Assembly: GCF_045679545.1 (NCBI RefSeq)
Contig: NZ_CP166194.1
Span: 1,178,001 to 1,242,000, forward strand
Direction: 5' to 3'
DNA from: Enterovibrio sp045679545
Lineage (GTDB): Bacteria; Pseudomonadota; Gammaproteobacteria; Enterobacterales; Vibrionaceae
DNA: 64,000 nucleotides
The notes under the pieces are model-generated. The model searched no databases. It saw nothing but the letters and a program-made list of their open reading frames with translations, and had not been told where the DNA came from. The position numbers and the translations under genes were made by a program. Shown piece by piece: positions 45,582-54,438 of the stretch (the stretch's first letter is position 1; every line of letters begins with the position of its first letter).

Positions 45582-45604
45582 AAAAAAAGTGAAAATTTTT
45601 CACT
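45582..45604 (-). terminator. AT-rich hairpin with T-run
   Basis: Arms AGTGAAAA / TTTTCACT around one base, followed on the minus strand by seven T residues. It may end a transcript starting between the two candidate small RNAs. Confidence 0.45.
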
Positions 45605-45709
45605 CTTATTTTTTACCCCTCTACTGCTGGCCTCTAAAGTCTTTCAGATAAAGCCTGTCAGTACTTGATGGTCGTCTGTTTTGAATAATGCCAAACAAAC
45701 CCCCGGACG

Positions 45710-45771
45710 AAAAAAAGCCCGCTATCAATAATTGATGCGGGCCTAGAAGATCACAAATTCTAAAAAAAAGC
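45710..45771 (-). ncRNA. Candidate small RNA A
   Basis: Predicted transcript of about 62 nt following a perfect TATAAT (45778-45783, minus strand; no clear -35). It starts with CTGCTTTTTTTTT and ends in a long terminator stem (GCCCGC and ATCAAT pairing, 45710-45742) with T7. Same 5' and 3' features as candidate B, suggesting a tandem paralogous pair. Confidence 0.45.
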
Positions 45772-45973
45772 AGTGGCATTATATGTGACCTGAGGAAGTT
45801 GGCTTTGTTCCCATCAAACGGCATTTTTTTCTCAAAAATGAGCGATTTTTGCTCTGTTTTTTCTTTAATCTCATATTAAACATGGAGTTACTGCCAGGTA
45901 TTTTTTGATGCGAGCAAGATTGATGTGCAGATAAATGTTTTGGGGTTGTTATTAATGCTAACGAGATGTAAAG

Positions 45974-45989
45974 TTAAACAGTTGTTTAA
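45974..45989. promoter_or_regulatory. PsrA-type operator upstream of psrA
   Basis: Perfect palindrome TTAAACAGTTGTTTAA; fits the AAAC-N4-GTTT core remembered for PsrA sites. It lies 16 bases before the psrA start, consistent with autorepression relieved by long-chain fatty acids. Confidence 0.65.
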
Positions 45990-46004
45990 TACAGGTGAGT
46001 GAAT

Positions 46005-46682
46005 ATGGCAGGGAAAGGCGAAACTAAAGGCAAAATCCTTGATGCTGCGGAGCAACTTTTTGCAGAACACGGGTTTAAAGACACCTCTCTTCGCACGATC
46101 ACGAGCAAGGCTGGGGTGAATCTCGCATCGGTTAATTATCACTTTGGCGACAAAAAATCTTTGGTTCGCGCCGTGTTAGCGCGTTATCTCGAAGAGTTTA
46201 TGCCTTTGCTTGAACAAGAACTCAAACAGCTGGTGGTGAAAGACAATATCTCAATGGAAGATGTCTTCGCGTGTACGAAGAAGCCTTTGTTAGGGCTAGA
46301 TACGTTTCGCCGTCACGGCGCGTCAGTCTTTATGCAGCTCATCGGTCGAGGCTACACCGATGTTCAAGGTCACTTGCGTTGGTTCATCACAACCCGTTAC
46401 GACAGTGTTCTCAAACTGTTCACGCAAGCTGTTATGCAGGCAAACCCGTCTCTTAAACCAGAACATGTATTTTGGCGACTGCACTTCACCTTAGGTGCGG
46501 TGATTTTTACCATGGCTTCAAACGTGGCCTTGAGTGAAATCGCGGAAAACGATTTTGGCCACAATGTATCGACAGAAGACATTGTGGACAGACTGATCCC
46601 TTACTTGGCTGCTGGCGTAGATGCTCCAGCAGGTAAGGAATTATCACTTGTACCGAGCGATTCATCGCGCAGTGCAGGGTAA
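46005..46682 (+). CDS. psrA: TetR-family fatty-acid regulator PsrA
   Basis: Fatty-acid-responsive repressor. 225 residues; N-terminal TetR HTH KILDAAEQLFAEHGFKDTSLRTITSKAGVNLASVNYHFG (positions 8-47) is nearly the Pseudomonas/Vibrio PsrA sequence, and the C-terminal WRLHFTLGAVIFTMAS ligand domain also fits. I use ATG at 46005, preceded by AGGTGA; a GTG two codons earlier is possible. It sits next to fadE and fabV, so beta-oxidation control is its likely job. Confidence 0.9.
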   Translation: MAGKGETKGKILDAAEQLFAEHGFKDTSLRTITSKAGVNLASVNYHFGDKKSLVRAVLARYLEEFMPLLEQELKQLVVKDNISMEDVFACTKKPLLGLDTFRRHGASVFMQLIGRGYTDVQGHLRWFITTRYDSVLKLFTQAVMQANPSLKPEHVFWRLHFTLGAVIFTMASNVALSEIAENDFGHNVSTEDIVDRLIPYLAAGVDAPAGKELSLVPSDSSRSAG

Positions 46683-46738
46683 GAAAACAATAAGAATAAA
46701 AAAACATTAACGTCTGACGAAACAAAAGGATCTGAATC

Positions 46739-49033
46739 ATGAGCTCTCAACCATCACTAAGAAGACGCTATCTCAGCGACCCTGCATTTAAGTTTTTTAA
46801 GAAAGTTCTGCCACCGCTTTCGATCACGGAACGAGAAGCCATGGAAGCGGGTAGTGTTTGGTGGGACGGCGAACTGTTTGCCGGTAATCCAGACTGGAGC
46901 AAACTGCTGCACTACCCCAAGCCACGTCTCTCGTCAGACGAGCAAGACTTCATTGATAACCAGCTAGAAACCCTGCTTGGCATGCTGGACGACTTCGACA
47001 TCGTTCAAGCACGCAAAGATTTGCCACCTGAAGTCTGGGAATTCATGAAAAGAGAAAAATTCTTCTCACTCATTATTCCTAAAGAATTTGGCGGTTTGGC
47101 GTTTTCTGCCTATGCAAACTCAACCATCGTTTCGCGCATCGCAACCCGCAGCTTGAGTGCGGCAGTGACGGTCATGGTTCCTAACTCTTTGGGCCCGGGG
47201 GAGCTGTTGACTCACTACGGCACAGAAGATCAGAAAAACTACTGGTTGCCACGTTTGGCAAACGGCGACGATGTGCCTTGTTTCGCACTGACAGGCCCAG
47301 AAGCGGGCTCTGATGCAGGCTCAATCCCAGACATGGGTGTGGTTTGCATGGGTGAATTTGAAGGCAAAGAAGTGTTAGGTATTAGCCTGACATGGAACAA
47401 GCGCTATATCACCTTGGCACCCGTCGCAACGGTATTAGGCTTGGCGTTCAAGCTCCAAGATCCTGACGGTTTGCTTGGCGAAGATGCATCATTGGGGATT
47501 ACGTGTGCATTGATCCCTGCTGACCACAAAGGCGTTGAAATCGGCGAACGCCATAACCCACTCGGTCTTTCATTTATGAATGGCCCTACTCGTGGTCAAG
47601 ATGTCTTTATTCCTATGGAATGGGTGATCGGTGGGCAAGATTATGTTGGCAAAGGCTGGCGTATGCTGGTGGAATGTTTGTCAGCAGGTCGTGGTATTTC
47701 ATTACCTGCACTTGGTACGGCTGTGGGCCACTTAACGGCACGCACCACAGGCGCCTATGCGTATGTGCGCAAACAGTTCGGTATGCATATTGGTAAATTT
47801 GAAGGCGTCGCAGAAGCGATGGGGCGCATTGGCGGTTACACCTACATGCTCGAAGCGGCGCGTACACTGACAACGACATCACTGGATATGAAAGAGAAGC
47901 CGGGCATTGTCACGGCCATCGCCAAATATCACATGACAGAGTTGGCGCGCACCATCTTGAATGATTCAATGGATATTCATGCCGGACGCGCAATCCAATT
48001 GGGGCCAATGAACTATATCGGCCACCACTACTTCGGGATGCCTGTTGCTATCACGGTAGAAGGTGCAAATATCCTCACGCGCAACTTGATGATCTTCGGT
48101 CAGGGCGCAACACGATGCCATCCGTATGTCCTTCAGGAAATGGAAGCGGCGGCCAACCCCGATACTGCGAAAGGCGCAGAAGAGTTCGATGGTTTGCTAA
48201 TGAAGCACATTGGTTTCGCAACCAAAAACGTGTTGAAAGCCGTAACCAATGCGTTTACCCGTTCACGTTTTAACGGTTCACCAGTGTCTGGTGAAACGGC
48301 TGACTATTATCGTCAACTATCACGCATGAGCCGTGCGCTGGCTGTTACCGCAGACGTATCCATGCTGTCACTGGGTGGCGAACTGAAACGTCGTGAAATG
48401 TTGTCTGCACGTTTGGGGGATGTACTCAGCCATCTTTATTTGGCGTCTGCAGTATTGAAGCGATTTGAAGATGAAGGTCGTCAGCAAGCTGATTTGCCGT
48501 TCGTTCACTACTCGCTACAACATTGCTTGCACCAGTGTGCTAACGCATTTGATGGCGCGTTTAACAACTTCCCTCGCAAAGGCGTGGGTCGCACGCTAAG
48601 AACCTTATTGTTCCCCATTGGCCTGCACTACGATGCGCCATCAGATGTTGTGGCAAATCAAATTGCAGACCTATTGATGACGCCGGGCGCACATCGTGAA
48701 CGCTTAACGCACCTTTGTTATGTGGGCACGAAAGAAAGCGACCCAATCGCGATTATGGAAAGGGCATTCGACGCCATGCAGGGTATCAAACCGCTCGAGA
48801 AGAAACTGGCTGTCGCTGCGAAAAAAGGTCAGTTACCTGCTAAGGGCATTTTGGCCGAACGTTTGGAGAAAGCCCTGGAACTCAATGTGCTAACTAAAGA
48901 CGAAGTCGAGCAAATCAAACAGGCTGATGCGCTGCGCTCCAAAGCCATTCAGGTTGATAACTTTGACCCGTCTTGGTTTGCCGATACGACGAAATCTTCT
49001 GCGTCTCGTAGCAAAAAAGGAAAAGCGGCTTAA
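46739..49033 (+). CDS. fadE: Acyl-CoA dehydrogenase FadE (short N-terminus)
   Basis: First step of fatty-acid beta-oxidation. 764 residues; CFALTGPEAGSDAGSIPD, GISLTWNKRYITLAPVATVLGLAF and the conserved VEGANILTRNLMIFGQGA block all match FadE. E. coli FadE is about 50 residues longer at the N-terminus, with two membrane helices; this protein begins directly at the equivalent of SMISAPVFRGFRKV, so it is probably soluble or peripheral. AAAGGA lies 8 bases before the ATG. Follows psrA by 56 bases. Confidence 0.93.
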   Translation: MSSQPSLRRRYLSDPAFKFFKKVLPPLSITEREAMEAGSVWWDGELFAGNPDWSKLLHYPKPRLSSDEQDFIDNQLETLLGMLDDFDIVQARKDLPPEVWEFMKREKFFSLIIPKEFGGLAFSAYANSTIVSRIATRSLSAAVTVMVPNSLGPGELLTHYGTEDQKNYWLPRLANGDDVPCFALTGPEAGSDAGSIPDMGVVCMGEFEGKEVLGISLTWNKRYITLAPVATVLGLAFKLQDPDGLLGEDASLGITCALIPADHKGVEIGERHNPLGLSFMNGPTRGQDVFIPMEWVIGGQDYVGKGWRMLVECLSAGRGISLPALGTAVGHLTARTTGAYAYVRKQFGMHIGKFEGVAEAMGRIGGYTYMLEAARTLTTTSLDMKEKPGIVTAIAKYHMTELARTILNDSMDIHAGRAIQLGPMNYIGHHYFGMPVAITVEGANILTRNLMIFGQGATRCHPYVLQEMEAAANPDTAKGAEEFDGLLMKHIGFATKNVLKAVTNAFTRSRFNGSPVSGETADYYRQLSRMSRALAVTADVSMLSLGGELKRREMLSARLGDVLSHLYLASAVLKRFEDEGRQQADLPFVHYSLQHCLHQCANAFDGAFNNFPRKGVGRTLRTLLFPIGLHYDAPSDVVANQIADLLMTPGAHRERLTHLCYVGTKESDPIAIMERAFDAMQGIKPLEKKLAVAAKKGQLPAKGILAERLEKALELNVLTKDEVEQIKQADALRSKAIQVDNFDPSWFADTTKSSASRSKKGKAA

Positions 49034-49050
49034 CATCCGATCTTGTCCAC

Positions 49051-49079
49051 AAAAACGCCGCAATTGCGGCGTTTTTTTT
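49051..49079 (+). terminator. fadE terminator
   Basis: Continuous palindrome ACGCCGCAATTGCGGCGT with T8 tail, 18 bases after fadE. Confidence 0.93.
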
Positions 49080-49187
49080 CGTCAACACCTCCAACCACTG
49101 GCTGAATCCCGCCTTTTGCAACAAAAACGAGTGCTAAAACAAGATGAAGTATTTATCCTAAGCCCATCTTTGAAAGGAACATTGAAT

Positions 49188-50390
49188 ATGATCATCAAAC
49201 CGAAAATTCGCGGATTTATCTGTACGACCACTCATCCAGTAGGGTGTGAGGCCAACGTAAAAGAGCAAATCGAATACACCAAGGCTCAAGGTCCTATCGC
49301 AAATGCACCAAAACGTGTGTTGGTAGTAGGTTCATCTAGTGGCTATGGCCTGTCATCGCGCATCACTGCTGCGTTTGGCGGCGGTGCAGCGACCATCGGT
49401 GTGTTTTTCGAAAAGCCGGGCACAGAGAAAAAGCCAGGTACAGCAGGTTGGTACAACACTGCCGCATTCGACAAATTCGCTAAAGCAGAAGGCCTGTACT
49501 CAAAGAGTCTGAACGGTGATGCTTTCTCTGACGAAGCCAAAAAGAAAACCATCGAGCTGATTAAAGAAGACCTTGGTCAGATTGATATGGTGGTTTACTC
49601 ACTGGCATCGCCAGTCCGTAAGCTGCCAAAAACCGGTGAAGTGGTGCGCTCTTCACTGAAACCAATCGGTGAGGTATATACCTCAACAGCGGTTGATACC
49701 AACAAAGATGAAATCATCTCAGCCACGGTTGAACCTGCGACTGAAGAAGAAATCAAAGACACCATTACCGTGATGGGCGGTGAAGATTGGGAACTGTGGA
49801 TCAAAGCATTGGGTGATGCTGGTGTGTTGGCAGACGGCTGCAAAACCGTTGCTTACAGCTACATCGGCACCGAGCTGACGTGGCCAATCTATTGGGATGG
49901 CGCATTAGGTCGTGCGAAGATGGATCTTGACCGTGCAGCCGCTGCACTGAACGAGAAACTGTCTGCGACCGGTGGCAGTGCGAACGTTGCTGTACTGAAG
50001 AGTGTCGTAACACAAGCGTCTTCAGCAATTCCCGTGATGCCTCTGTACATTGCGATGGTATTTAAGAAAATGCGTGAAGAAGGCGTACACGAAGGGTGTA
50101 TCGAGCAAATCTATCGCATGTTCAGCCAACGCCTGTACAAAGCAGATGGAACAGCACCAGAAGTCGATGACAAAAACCGTCTGCGTTTGGACGACTGGGA
50201 ACTGCGTGATGACATTCAGCAGTACTGTCGTGAGCTATGGCCTCAAATCACTACAGAGAACCTGAAAGAGCTCACAGACTACGTTGAGTACAAAGAAGAG
50301 TTCCTGAAACTGTTTGGCTTCGGTATCGAAGGTGTGGATTACGACGCTGACGTCAACACAGAAATCGATTTTGATGTACAAGCTATCTAA
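49188..50390 (+). CDS. fabV: Trans-2-enoyl-ACP reductase FabV
   Basis: NADH-dependent enoyl reductase of fatty-acid synthesis, the triclosan-tolerant type first described in Vibrio cholerae. 400 residues (V. cholerae 402). The start MIIKPKIRGFICTTTHPVGC is the FabV signature, the nucleotide loop is GSSSGYGLSSR, and the catalytic Y-x8-K is YWDGALGRAK. The frame is open for another 87 codons upstream into fadE, but ATG at 49188 with AAAGGA is the right start. Confidence 0.97.
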   Translation: MIIKPKIRGFICTTTHPVGCEANVKEQIEYTKAQGPIANAPKRVLVVGSSSGYGLSSRITAAFGGGAATIGVFFEKPGTEKKPGTAGWYNTAAFDKFAKAEGLYSKSLNGDAFSDEAKKKTIELIKEDLGQIDMVVYSLASPVRKLPKTGEVVRSSLKPIGEVYTSTAVDTNKDEIISATVEPATEEEIKDTITVMGGEDWELWIKALGDAGVLADGCKTVAYSYIGTELTWPIYWDGALGRAKMDLDRAAAALNEKLSATGGSANVAVLKSVVTQASSAIPVMPLYIAMVFKKMREEGVHEGCIEQIYRMFSQRLYKADGTAPEVDDKNRLRLDDWELRDDIQQYCRELWPQITTENLKELTDYVEYKEEFLKLFGFGIEGVDYDADVNTEIDFDVQAI

Positions 50391-50422
50391 CGAACAGCGG
50401 AACACGCGCTAGTTTGTTATTG

Positions 50423-50452
50423 AAAAGCCAGCAAAACCTTGCTGGCTTTTTT
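50423..50452 (+). terminator. fabV terminator
   Basis: AAAGCCAGC / GCTGGCTTT stem with T6 tail. Confidence 0.9.
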
Positions 50453-50596
50453 GTGCCTGTCACCTTGAGACCACGTCCTATAAGAAGTGTGTGGAAAATT
50501 ACCAGAAAAAATTGCTAAAAATTTGATCAATGTGGCTGATATTTATCATATTTGCTCAATAAGAAAGCAAACGAACTAAAACCATTAAATTAATGC

Positions 50597-50624
50597 GTGA
50601 CAGCCTCAAAAAGTTAGGTAGAAT
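50597..50624 (+). promoter_or_regulatory. Promoter of the tRNA cluster
   Basis: GTGACA, 16-base spacer, TAGAAT, then a GC-rich discriminator (GCGGCCC), the layout of stringently controlled stable-RNA promoters. It lies 66 bases before tRNA-Cys. Confidence 0.7.
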
Positions 50625-50689
50625 GCGGCCCATACCAACGAGGAAGACAACTTCCCCAATGAGTATGAACCCTAGGGTTGGGAAACAAA

Positions 50690-50763
50690 GGCGCGTTGGC
50701 AGAGTGGCTATGCAGCGGATTGCAAATCCGTGTACCTCGGTTCGACTCCGGGACGCGCCTCCA
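50690..50763 (+). tRNA. tRNA-Cys (GCA)
   Basis: Acceptor GGCGCGT / ACGCGCC, anticodon GCA at 50722-50724 in GATTGCAAATC, T loop GGTTCGACTCC, encoded CCA. Confidence 0.97.
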
Positions 50764-50767
50764 TATT

Positions 50768-50843
50768 GCGACACTAGCTCAGCTGGTAGAGCGCAACCTT
50801 GCCAAGGTTGAGGTCACGAGTTCGAACCTCGTGTGTCGCTCCA
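50768..50843 (+). tRNA. tRNA-Gly (GCC), copy 1
   Basis: Acceptor GCGACAC / GTGTCGC, anticodon GCC at 50801-50803, T arm GAGTTCGAACCTC, encoded CCA. Confidence 0.97.
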
Positions 50844-50887
50844 AATTTAAAGCTTTCGATTCGTCGGAAGTGAAACACGCAAGAAAC

Positions 50888-50948
50888 CCTTGCCAAGGTT
50901 GAGGTCACGCCTAATCCTTGAAGATCGGGAACCTCGTGTGTCGCTCCA
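50888..50948 (+). pseudogene. Broken tRNA-Gly copy
   Basis: The anticodon arm of tRNA-Gly (50888-50909) is followed by 19 unrelated bases, then the T-arm end and acceptor with CCA (50929-50948). The 5' acceptor and D arm are missing, so it cannot fold as a tRNA. It follows a spacer block (TTTCGATTCGTCGGAAGTG) that is repeated after tRNA-Gly copy 2, so it arose by tandem duplication. Confidence 0.85.
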
Positions 50949-51027
50949 AATTTTGTCTTCTGACACGTCGGGAGATAATGCTCTGAAGAAGAGTAAGTTT
51001 ACGCCGTACTTTGAACGGTTAATCGGA

Positions 51028-51104
<77 letters not shown>

Positions 51105-51137
51105 CTTTTAATCAAACGTTGAAAAACGGTTGATAAT

Positions 51138-51213
51138 GCGACACTAGCTCAGCTGGTAGAGCGCAACCTTGCCAAGGTTGAGGTCACGAGTTCGAACCTC
51201 GTGTGTCGCTCCA
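51138..51213 (+). tRNA. tRNA-Gly (GCC), copy 2
   Basis: Identical to copy 1, including CCA; anticodon GCC at 51171-51173. Confidence 0.97.
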
Positions 51214-51317
51214 ATTAACACCTTTCGATTCGTCGGAAGTGTAATAAGCAAGACCATTTGCTTGTTACGAAAGACAATTTGTAGATGGTGACCTATCATC
51301 GCAATCAAGAATTGCGT

Positions 51318-51404
51318 GCCCTGGTGGTGGAATTGGTAGACACAAGGGATTTAAAATCCCTCGACGTTCGCGTTGTGCCGGTTCAAGTCCGGCCCGGGGC
51401 ACCA
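51318..51404 (+). tRNA. tRNA-Leu (TAA)
   Basis: Class II tRNA with a long variable arm; anticodon TAA at 51352-51354 in a TTTAAAA loop; acceptor GCCCTGG / CCGGGGC contains a U-G pair. Its 3' end is repeated at 55830-55863. Confidence 0.97.
51370..51404 (+). other. Attachment-site copy at the tRNA-Leu 3' end
   Basis: 35 bases of the tRNA-Leu variable/T/acceptor region that recur, with one base deleted, at 55830-55863. A classic tyrosine-integrase target, here next to integrase remains. Confidence 0.65.
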
Positions 51405-51413
51405 TCAATAACG

Positions 51414-51448
51414 ACGGCTTACAAGCTTACGCTTGTGAGCCGTTTTTA
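51414..51448 (+). terminator. tRNA operon terminator
   Basis: ACGGCTTACAAGC / GCTTGTGAGCCGT stem followed by T5. A variant copy follows the second attachment repeat. Confidence 0.85.
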
Positions 51449-51469
51449 TTTGGCAAAGATTAGGTAATA

Positions 51470-51850
51470 TCATTTGGTAATATGATTGGGGTTTAGGCTC
51501 GGTACTCTTTGAGCTTTCCTGTCGCATGTTGCCACCTGCGCCTCGGTCTTGTGACCGGAAAACATCTGCTTCTCTCTCGAACTGCCTTCGTAATATGAAA
51601 TCGATTTAGCCTTCAAAGCGTGAAAGGTAAAATCTAAATCCGACCCTGTCACCGGGGGCTGTTTTCCCCTGCTGAATCCAAATACCATCTTCCAGTAACT
51701 GTTGGCGCGTTAGAGACAACACATCTTGTTGTCGTGCTCCACAAAGGTCGCTGATCTCCACTGCGGCTTTCACAAAAGGGCTGGCACAGCCATAAACGGC
51801 TTTGCGATACGGCGGATGCGTTGGCCCTGTTGATGTAAACGCGTATATCC
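51470..51850 (-). pseudogene. Tyrosine integrase remnant
   Basis: Two frames on the minus strand encode adjoining pieces of a phage-type tyrosine recombinase: about 51640-51800 gives ISDLCGARQQDVVSLTRQ and GIWIQQGKTAP, and 51470-51640 gives FTFHALKAKSISYYEG and MFSGHKTEAQV. A frameshift separates them, the N-terminal half is missing, and the catalytic tyrosine position reads TCDRK, with cysteine in place of tyrosine. Its location beside a tRNA 3' end fits an integrated element, and the decay says it is immobile. Confidence 0.8.
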
Positions 51851-52153
51851 ACTCGTTGCTCCTGATTGATCGTAATCCGCCGATTTATCAATGAAACGAA
51901 CAGACGTCCTGTCTCAGGTGGGTCAATGTTAAATCGGCGTGAGTGGGTCATTTTTACATCGACGGTAACCTGTTGGCTCTGAATCGACCAAAGGTGGCCT
52001 ATGAAGCAGATCAATCTTGTTTTAAGTGAACTCTCAAACCGTGGTGCACTCAGACCTAACGACTTGCTCTGTATTGTTTATGCCCCTTTTCTTGTTTCGT
52101 CAGACAAACACATTAATCAAACCAAGCAAGATTTGACTTACTTTTTCTCATAT

Positions 52154-52366
52154 TTATATTGCGTCAATTGATTCTAAGTAATAAATAGAGGTGGTTGAAA
52201 ATTGGCTAGTAATGTTGATTTGGTGGCCGTGAGTACTGATATCCACCGCCAAATGTAACTTTCTCCAGACTCTGCGCTTTCCGTCAGTACCATGCTTCAT
52301 GGCCTTCCATTCGCTTTCGCCAAAGCCCTTGAGGCTAGTTCTATAGAATTCCATAACAAAGCCCAT
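52154..52366 (-). pseudogene. IS5-family transposase fragment
   Basis: The minus frame contains EWKAMKHGTDGKRRVWRKLH followed by LAVDIST, a block characteristic of IS5-group transposases (around the catalytic core). Homology stops after about 40 residues on either side and no terminal inverted repeats or ends are visible, so it is a scrap of an insertion sequence. Confidence 0.75.
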
Positions 52367-52590
52367 GCAGGTAGTCGTACCCTACGACTAATGTCTAACT
52401 ATATGAGACTACTTGTGTTTTCTCGTTTGGTATAAGGTACTAGCAACTAAATTTCAAGGGTTCATAAAATTCAGTCATCGAGTTCTTGTAGCAGAAAATA
52501 TATAGACGACTACTCGCTTAATCTTCGCTTAGTGAGTAAATAACGCTGGTTGGAAAAACACACCTTAGAGTGTGAACGAAAGGAATCACA

Positions 52591-54099
52591 ATGAGCAGCA
52601 CTTTAGAGTCCCTACATATACGAACAGATAAACCTCAAGCCAATGAAGATGAACTCACTTATGAACAACAGCATAAACCAAGATCGGAATTTGAGTCCCG
52701 AGAACAATATTTAGAGCACGAGTTGCAAATTATGGCGCCTAAACGCTGGCGTCCCAATTTGCCGTTTAAAGATTATCGATTTGAGATAGAAGATACCATT
52801 CCAGCGATGGCCGCGACCATTGGTAAAGTTGTAATGGTGGGAGCCATTGCAGCAACCTTTGCCGGTGCGCTAGGGCTGAATGAAGGATTTATATTAGAAA
52901 ATGTTCGTTATGAACTACTGATCGCCTCTGTTTTCATCATTCTTTTCTCAGGCTTTCTATTGCCGACCGCAAACCTCGCGGGTACACACGGCCCACTCAT
53001 CCCTTTAATTCCTATCGTCGTTGCAGCAGGCGGGCACCCAATGGCGTTTGGCTTGCTGATTGGCGCTTTTGGCATACTGTTAGCCATCAGTAAAGGTGGC
53101 AGCATGTTGGCCAACCTCACCAGTAAAGGTGTGTGTGGCGGCTTATTGCTCTACCTTGGCTTTGTTGGAACCGCTTCTCAAGTTAAAAAGCTGTTCGCTT
53201 GGGCGGAGGGAATCGGAATGAGCCACATCGCTTTTGTCGTGATCTTTTGCACCATTATTCTGTATGCGTTATTGGAACATTTCCGTAAACGTTGGCTAGC
53301 CGTCCCTCTTAGTTGCTTGCTGGGTGGTACGTTAGCTTTCGCCATGGGTGCGCCGTTCTCTTTCCAAACCGAGCCAGGTTTACCCAACATGAACCCAATG
53401 TATTGGTGGGGAGAAAATACAGGCTGGATGCTAGGCCTACCTACGATTGAACATTTCATGGTGGTGTTACCGTTTGCGATTCTAGCTGTGGCGATGTGGT
53501 CGCCAGATTTCTTAGGACATCAAGTATTTCAAAAAATCAGCTATCCAGAACGTACCGAAAAAGTACATATGAACATTGACGATACCATGACCACCGCTTC
53601 AATTCGTCAAACGTTTGGTTCTCTGCTCGGTGGCACAAACTTTACGTCTTCATGGGGGACTTATATCGTACCGGCAGCGATCGCTAAGCGTCCTATTCCT
53701 GCTGGCGCTTTGCTCACGGCTCTGTTCTGTATCATCGCCGCCATTTGGGGTTACCCGATGGATTTAGCTATTTGGCAACCTGTACTTTGTGTCGCGCTCA
53801 TTGTTGGGGTATTTGTGCCATTGCTAGAAGCTGGAATGGAAATGACGCGTGAAGGTAAAACCACACAGTCGGCTGCGATTGTTGTATTTTCTTCGGCGCT
53901 CGTTAACCCTGCATTTGGTTGGGCTCTCACCATGCTGTTGGATAACTTAGGCTTAGTCGGTTGTAAGGAACGTAGCAGTGAGCTTAGTAAAATGAGCCGC
54001 TGGGTGTTGCCTGGCATTATGTTTATCGTGCTAAGTGGTGTGATGGCATTGGTTGGTTTACTTCCGGGGATACCGGCGATTATCCCAAGTTTTCGTTAA
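52591..54099 (+). CDS. DUF3360-like multispan permease
   Basis: 502-residue membrane protein with about 10-13 hydrophobic segments after an unusual 60-residue hydrophilic N-terminus. Blocks such as NLAGTHGPLIPLIPIVVAAGGHP and GSLLGGTNFTSSWGTYIVPAAIAKRPIP recall the NCS2/SulP transporter fold. From memory it fits DUF3360, a family found mainly in Vibrionaceae and without known function. AAGGAA 8 bases before the ATG. It is the only intact transporter of the island. Substrate unknown; anion or nucleobase transport is only a guess. Confidence 0.7.
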   Translation: MSSTLESLHIRTDKPQANEDELTYEQQHKPRSEFESREQYLEHELQIMAPKRWRPNLPFKDYRFEIEDTIPAMAATIGKVVMVGAIAATFAGALGLNEGFILENVRYELLIASVFIILFSGFLLPTANLAGTHGPLIPLIPIVVAAGGHPMAFGLLIGAFGILLAISKGGSMLANLTSKGVCGGLLLYLGFVGTASQVKKLFAWAEGIGMSHIAFVVIFCTIILYALLEHFRKRWLAVPLSCLLGGTLAFAMGAPFSFQTEPGLPNMNPMYWWGENTGWMLGLPTIEHFMVVLPFAILAVAMWSPDFLGHQVFQKISYPERTEKVHMNIDDTMTTASIRQTFGSLLGGTNFTSSWGTYIVPAAIAKRPIPAGALLTALFCIIAAIWGYPMDLAIWQPVLCVALIVGVFVPLLEAGMEMTREGKTTQSAAIVVFSSALVNPAFGWALTMLLDNLGLVGCKERSSELSKMSRWVLPGIMFIVLSGVMALVGLLPGIPAIIPSFR

Positions 54100-54438
54100 T
54101 CTTTGAATAAGTGCTTTAAATCAGCAGCTAAGACAGTCTAGCATTTGCGTAGATAGGCTCATAATGCGAGTTTATGGTTTGAAGGTGCTTTTTTTAGCCT
54201 GATAGAAACGGTTTAGTTCAGTAACTCTAAACCGTTTCTGCCCCAAAGTGAGTTAGCCTCAATTTCATCGCTATATTCTGAAGACTCCTTTTACCTTATT
54301 TTTTGTAATCCAAGTTATGACAAAGATAAAAATATAATTAAAATCAATAAGTAGAATCATTCTGGAATACAAAGAATTGTCGTTGAAGGACATCCTAGGT
54401 GTTGAGCTAACTGTTGTGGCGATCTGGAGATAGTGTTT
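54100..54438. other. Gap after the DUF3360-like gene
   Basis: 339 bases with the 12-bp hairpin at 54205-54238 and an AT-rich stretch (54290-54360) that is presumably the promoter of the following gene. No gene seen. Confidence 0.45.
54205..54238 (+). terminator. Hairpin after the DUF3360-like gene
   Basis: Perfect 12-bp arms GAAACGGTTTAG / CTAAACCGTTTC, 10-base loop, about 105 bases past the stop. A diverged copy of the sequence around it recurs at 55524-55560. Confidence 0.6.

Larger units (their letters stand above)
45307..46004. other. Gene-free stretch with two possible small RNAs
   Basis: 698 bases with no credible protein gene. It holds two minus-strand terminators with the same arm sequence (45407-45437 and 45710-45742), each about 60 bases downstream of a -10-like hexamer, a further hairpin with a T-run (45582-45604), and the psrA operator at 45974-45989. 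Confidence 0.6.
51450..52590. other. Left part of the tRNA-Leu island: gene remains
   Basis: About 1.1 kb without an intact gene, holding the integrase and transposase remains. Near 51461-51487 a GGTAATAT(C/G)ATT motif occurs twice in tandem, possibly old integrase arm sites. Confidence 0.5.

Noticed and set aside
45621..45824. 67-residue minus-strand ORF in the psrA upstream gap
   Set aside because: It runs through a terminator hairpin, lacks a ribosome site and shows no family pattern.
46700..46735. FadR box before fadE
   Set aside because: Only the GTCTGAC core matches; the outer half-sites do not.
51649..52014. 121-residue minus-strand ORF
   Set aside because: Out of frame with the recognisable integrase segments it overlaps; the integrase is decayed.
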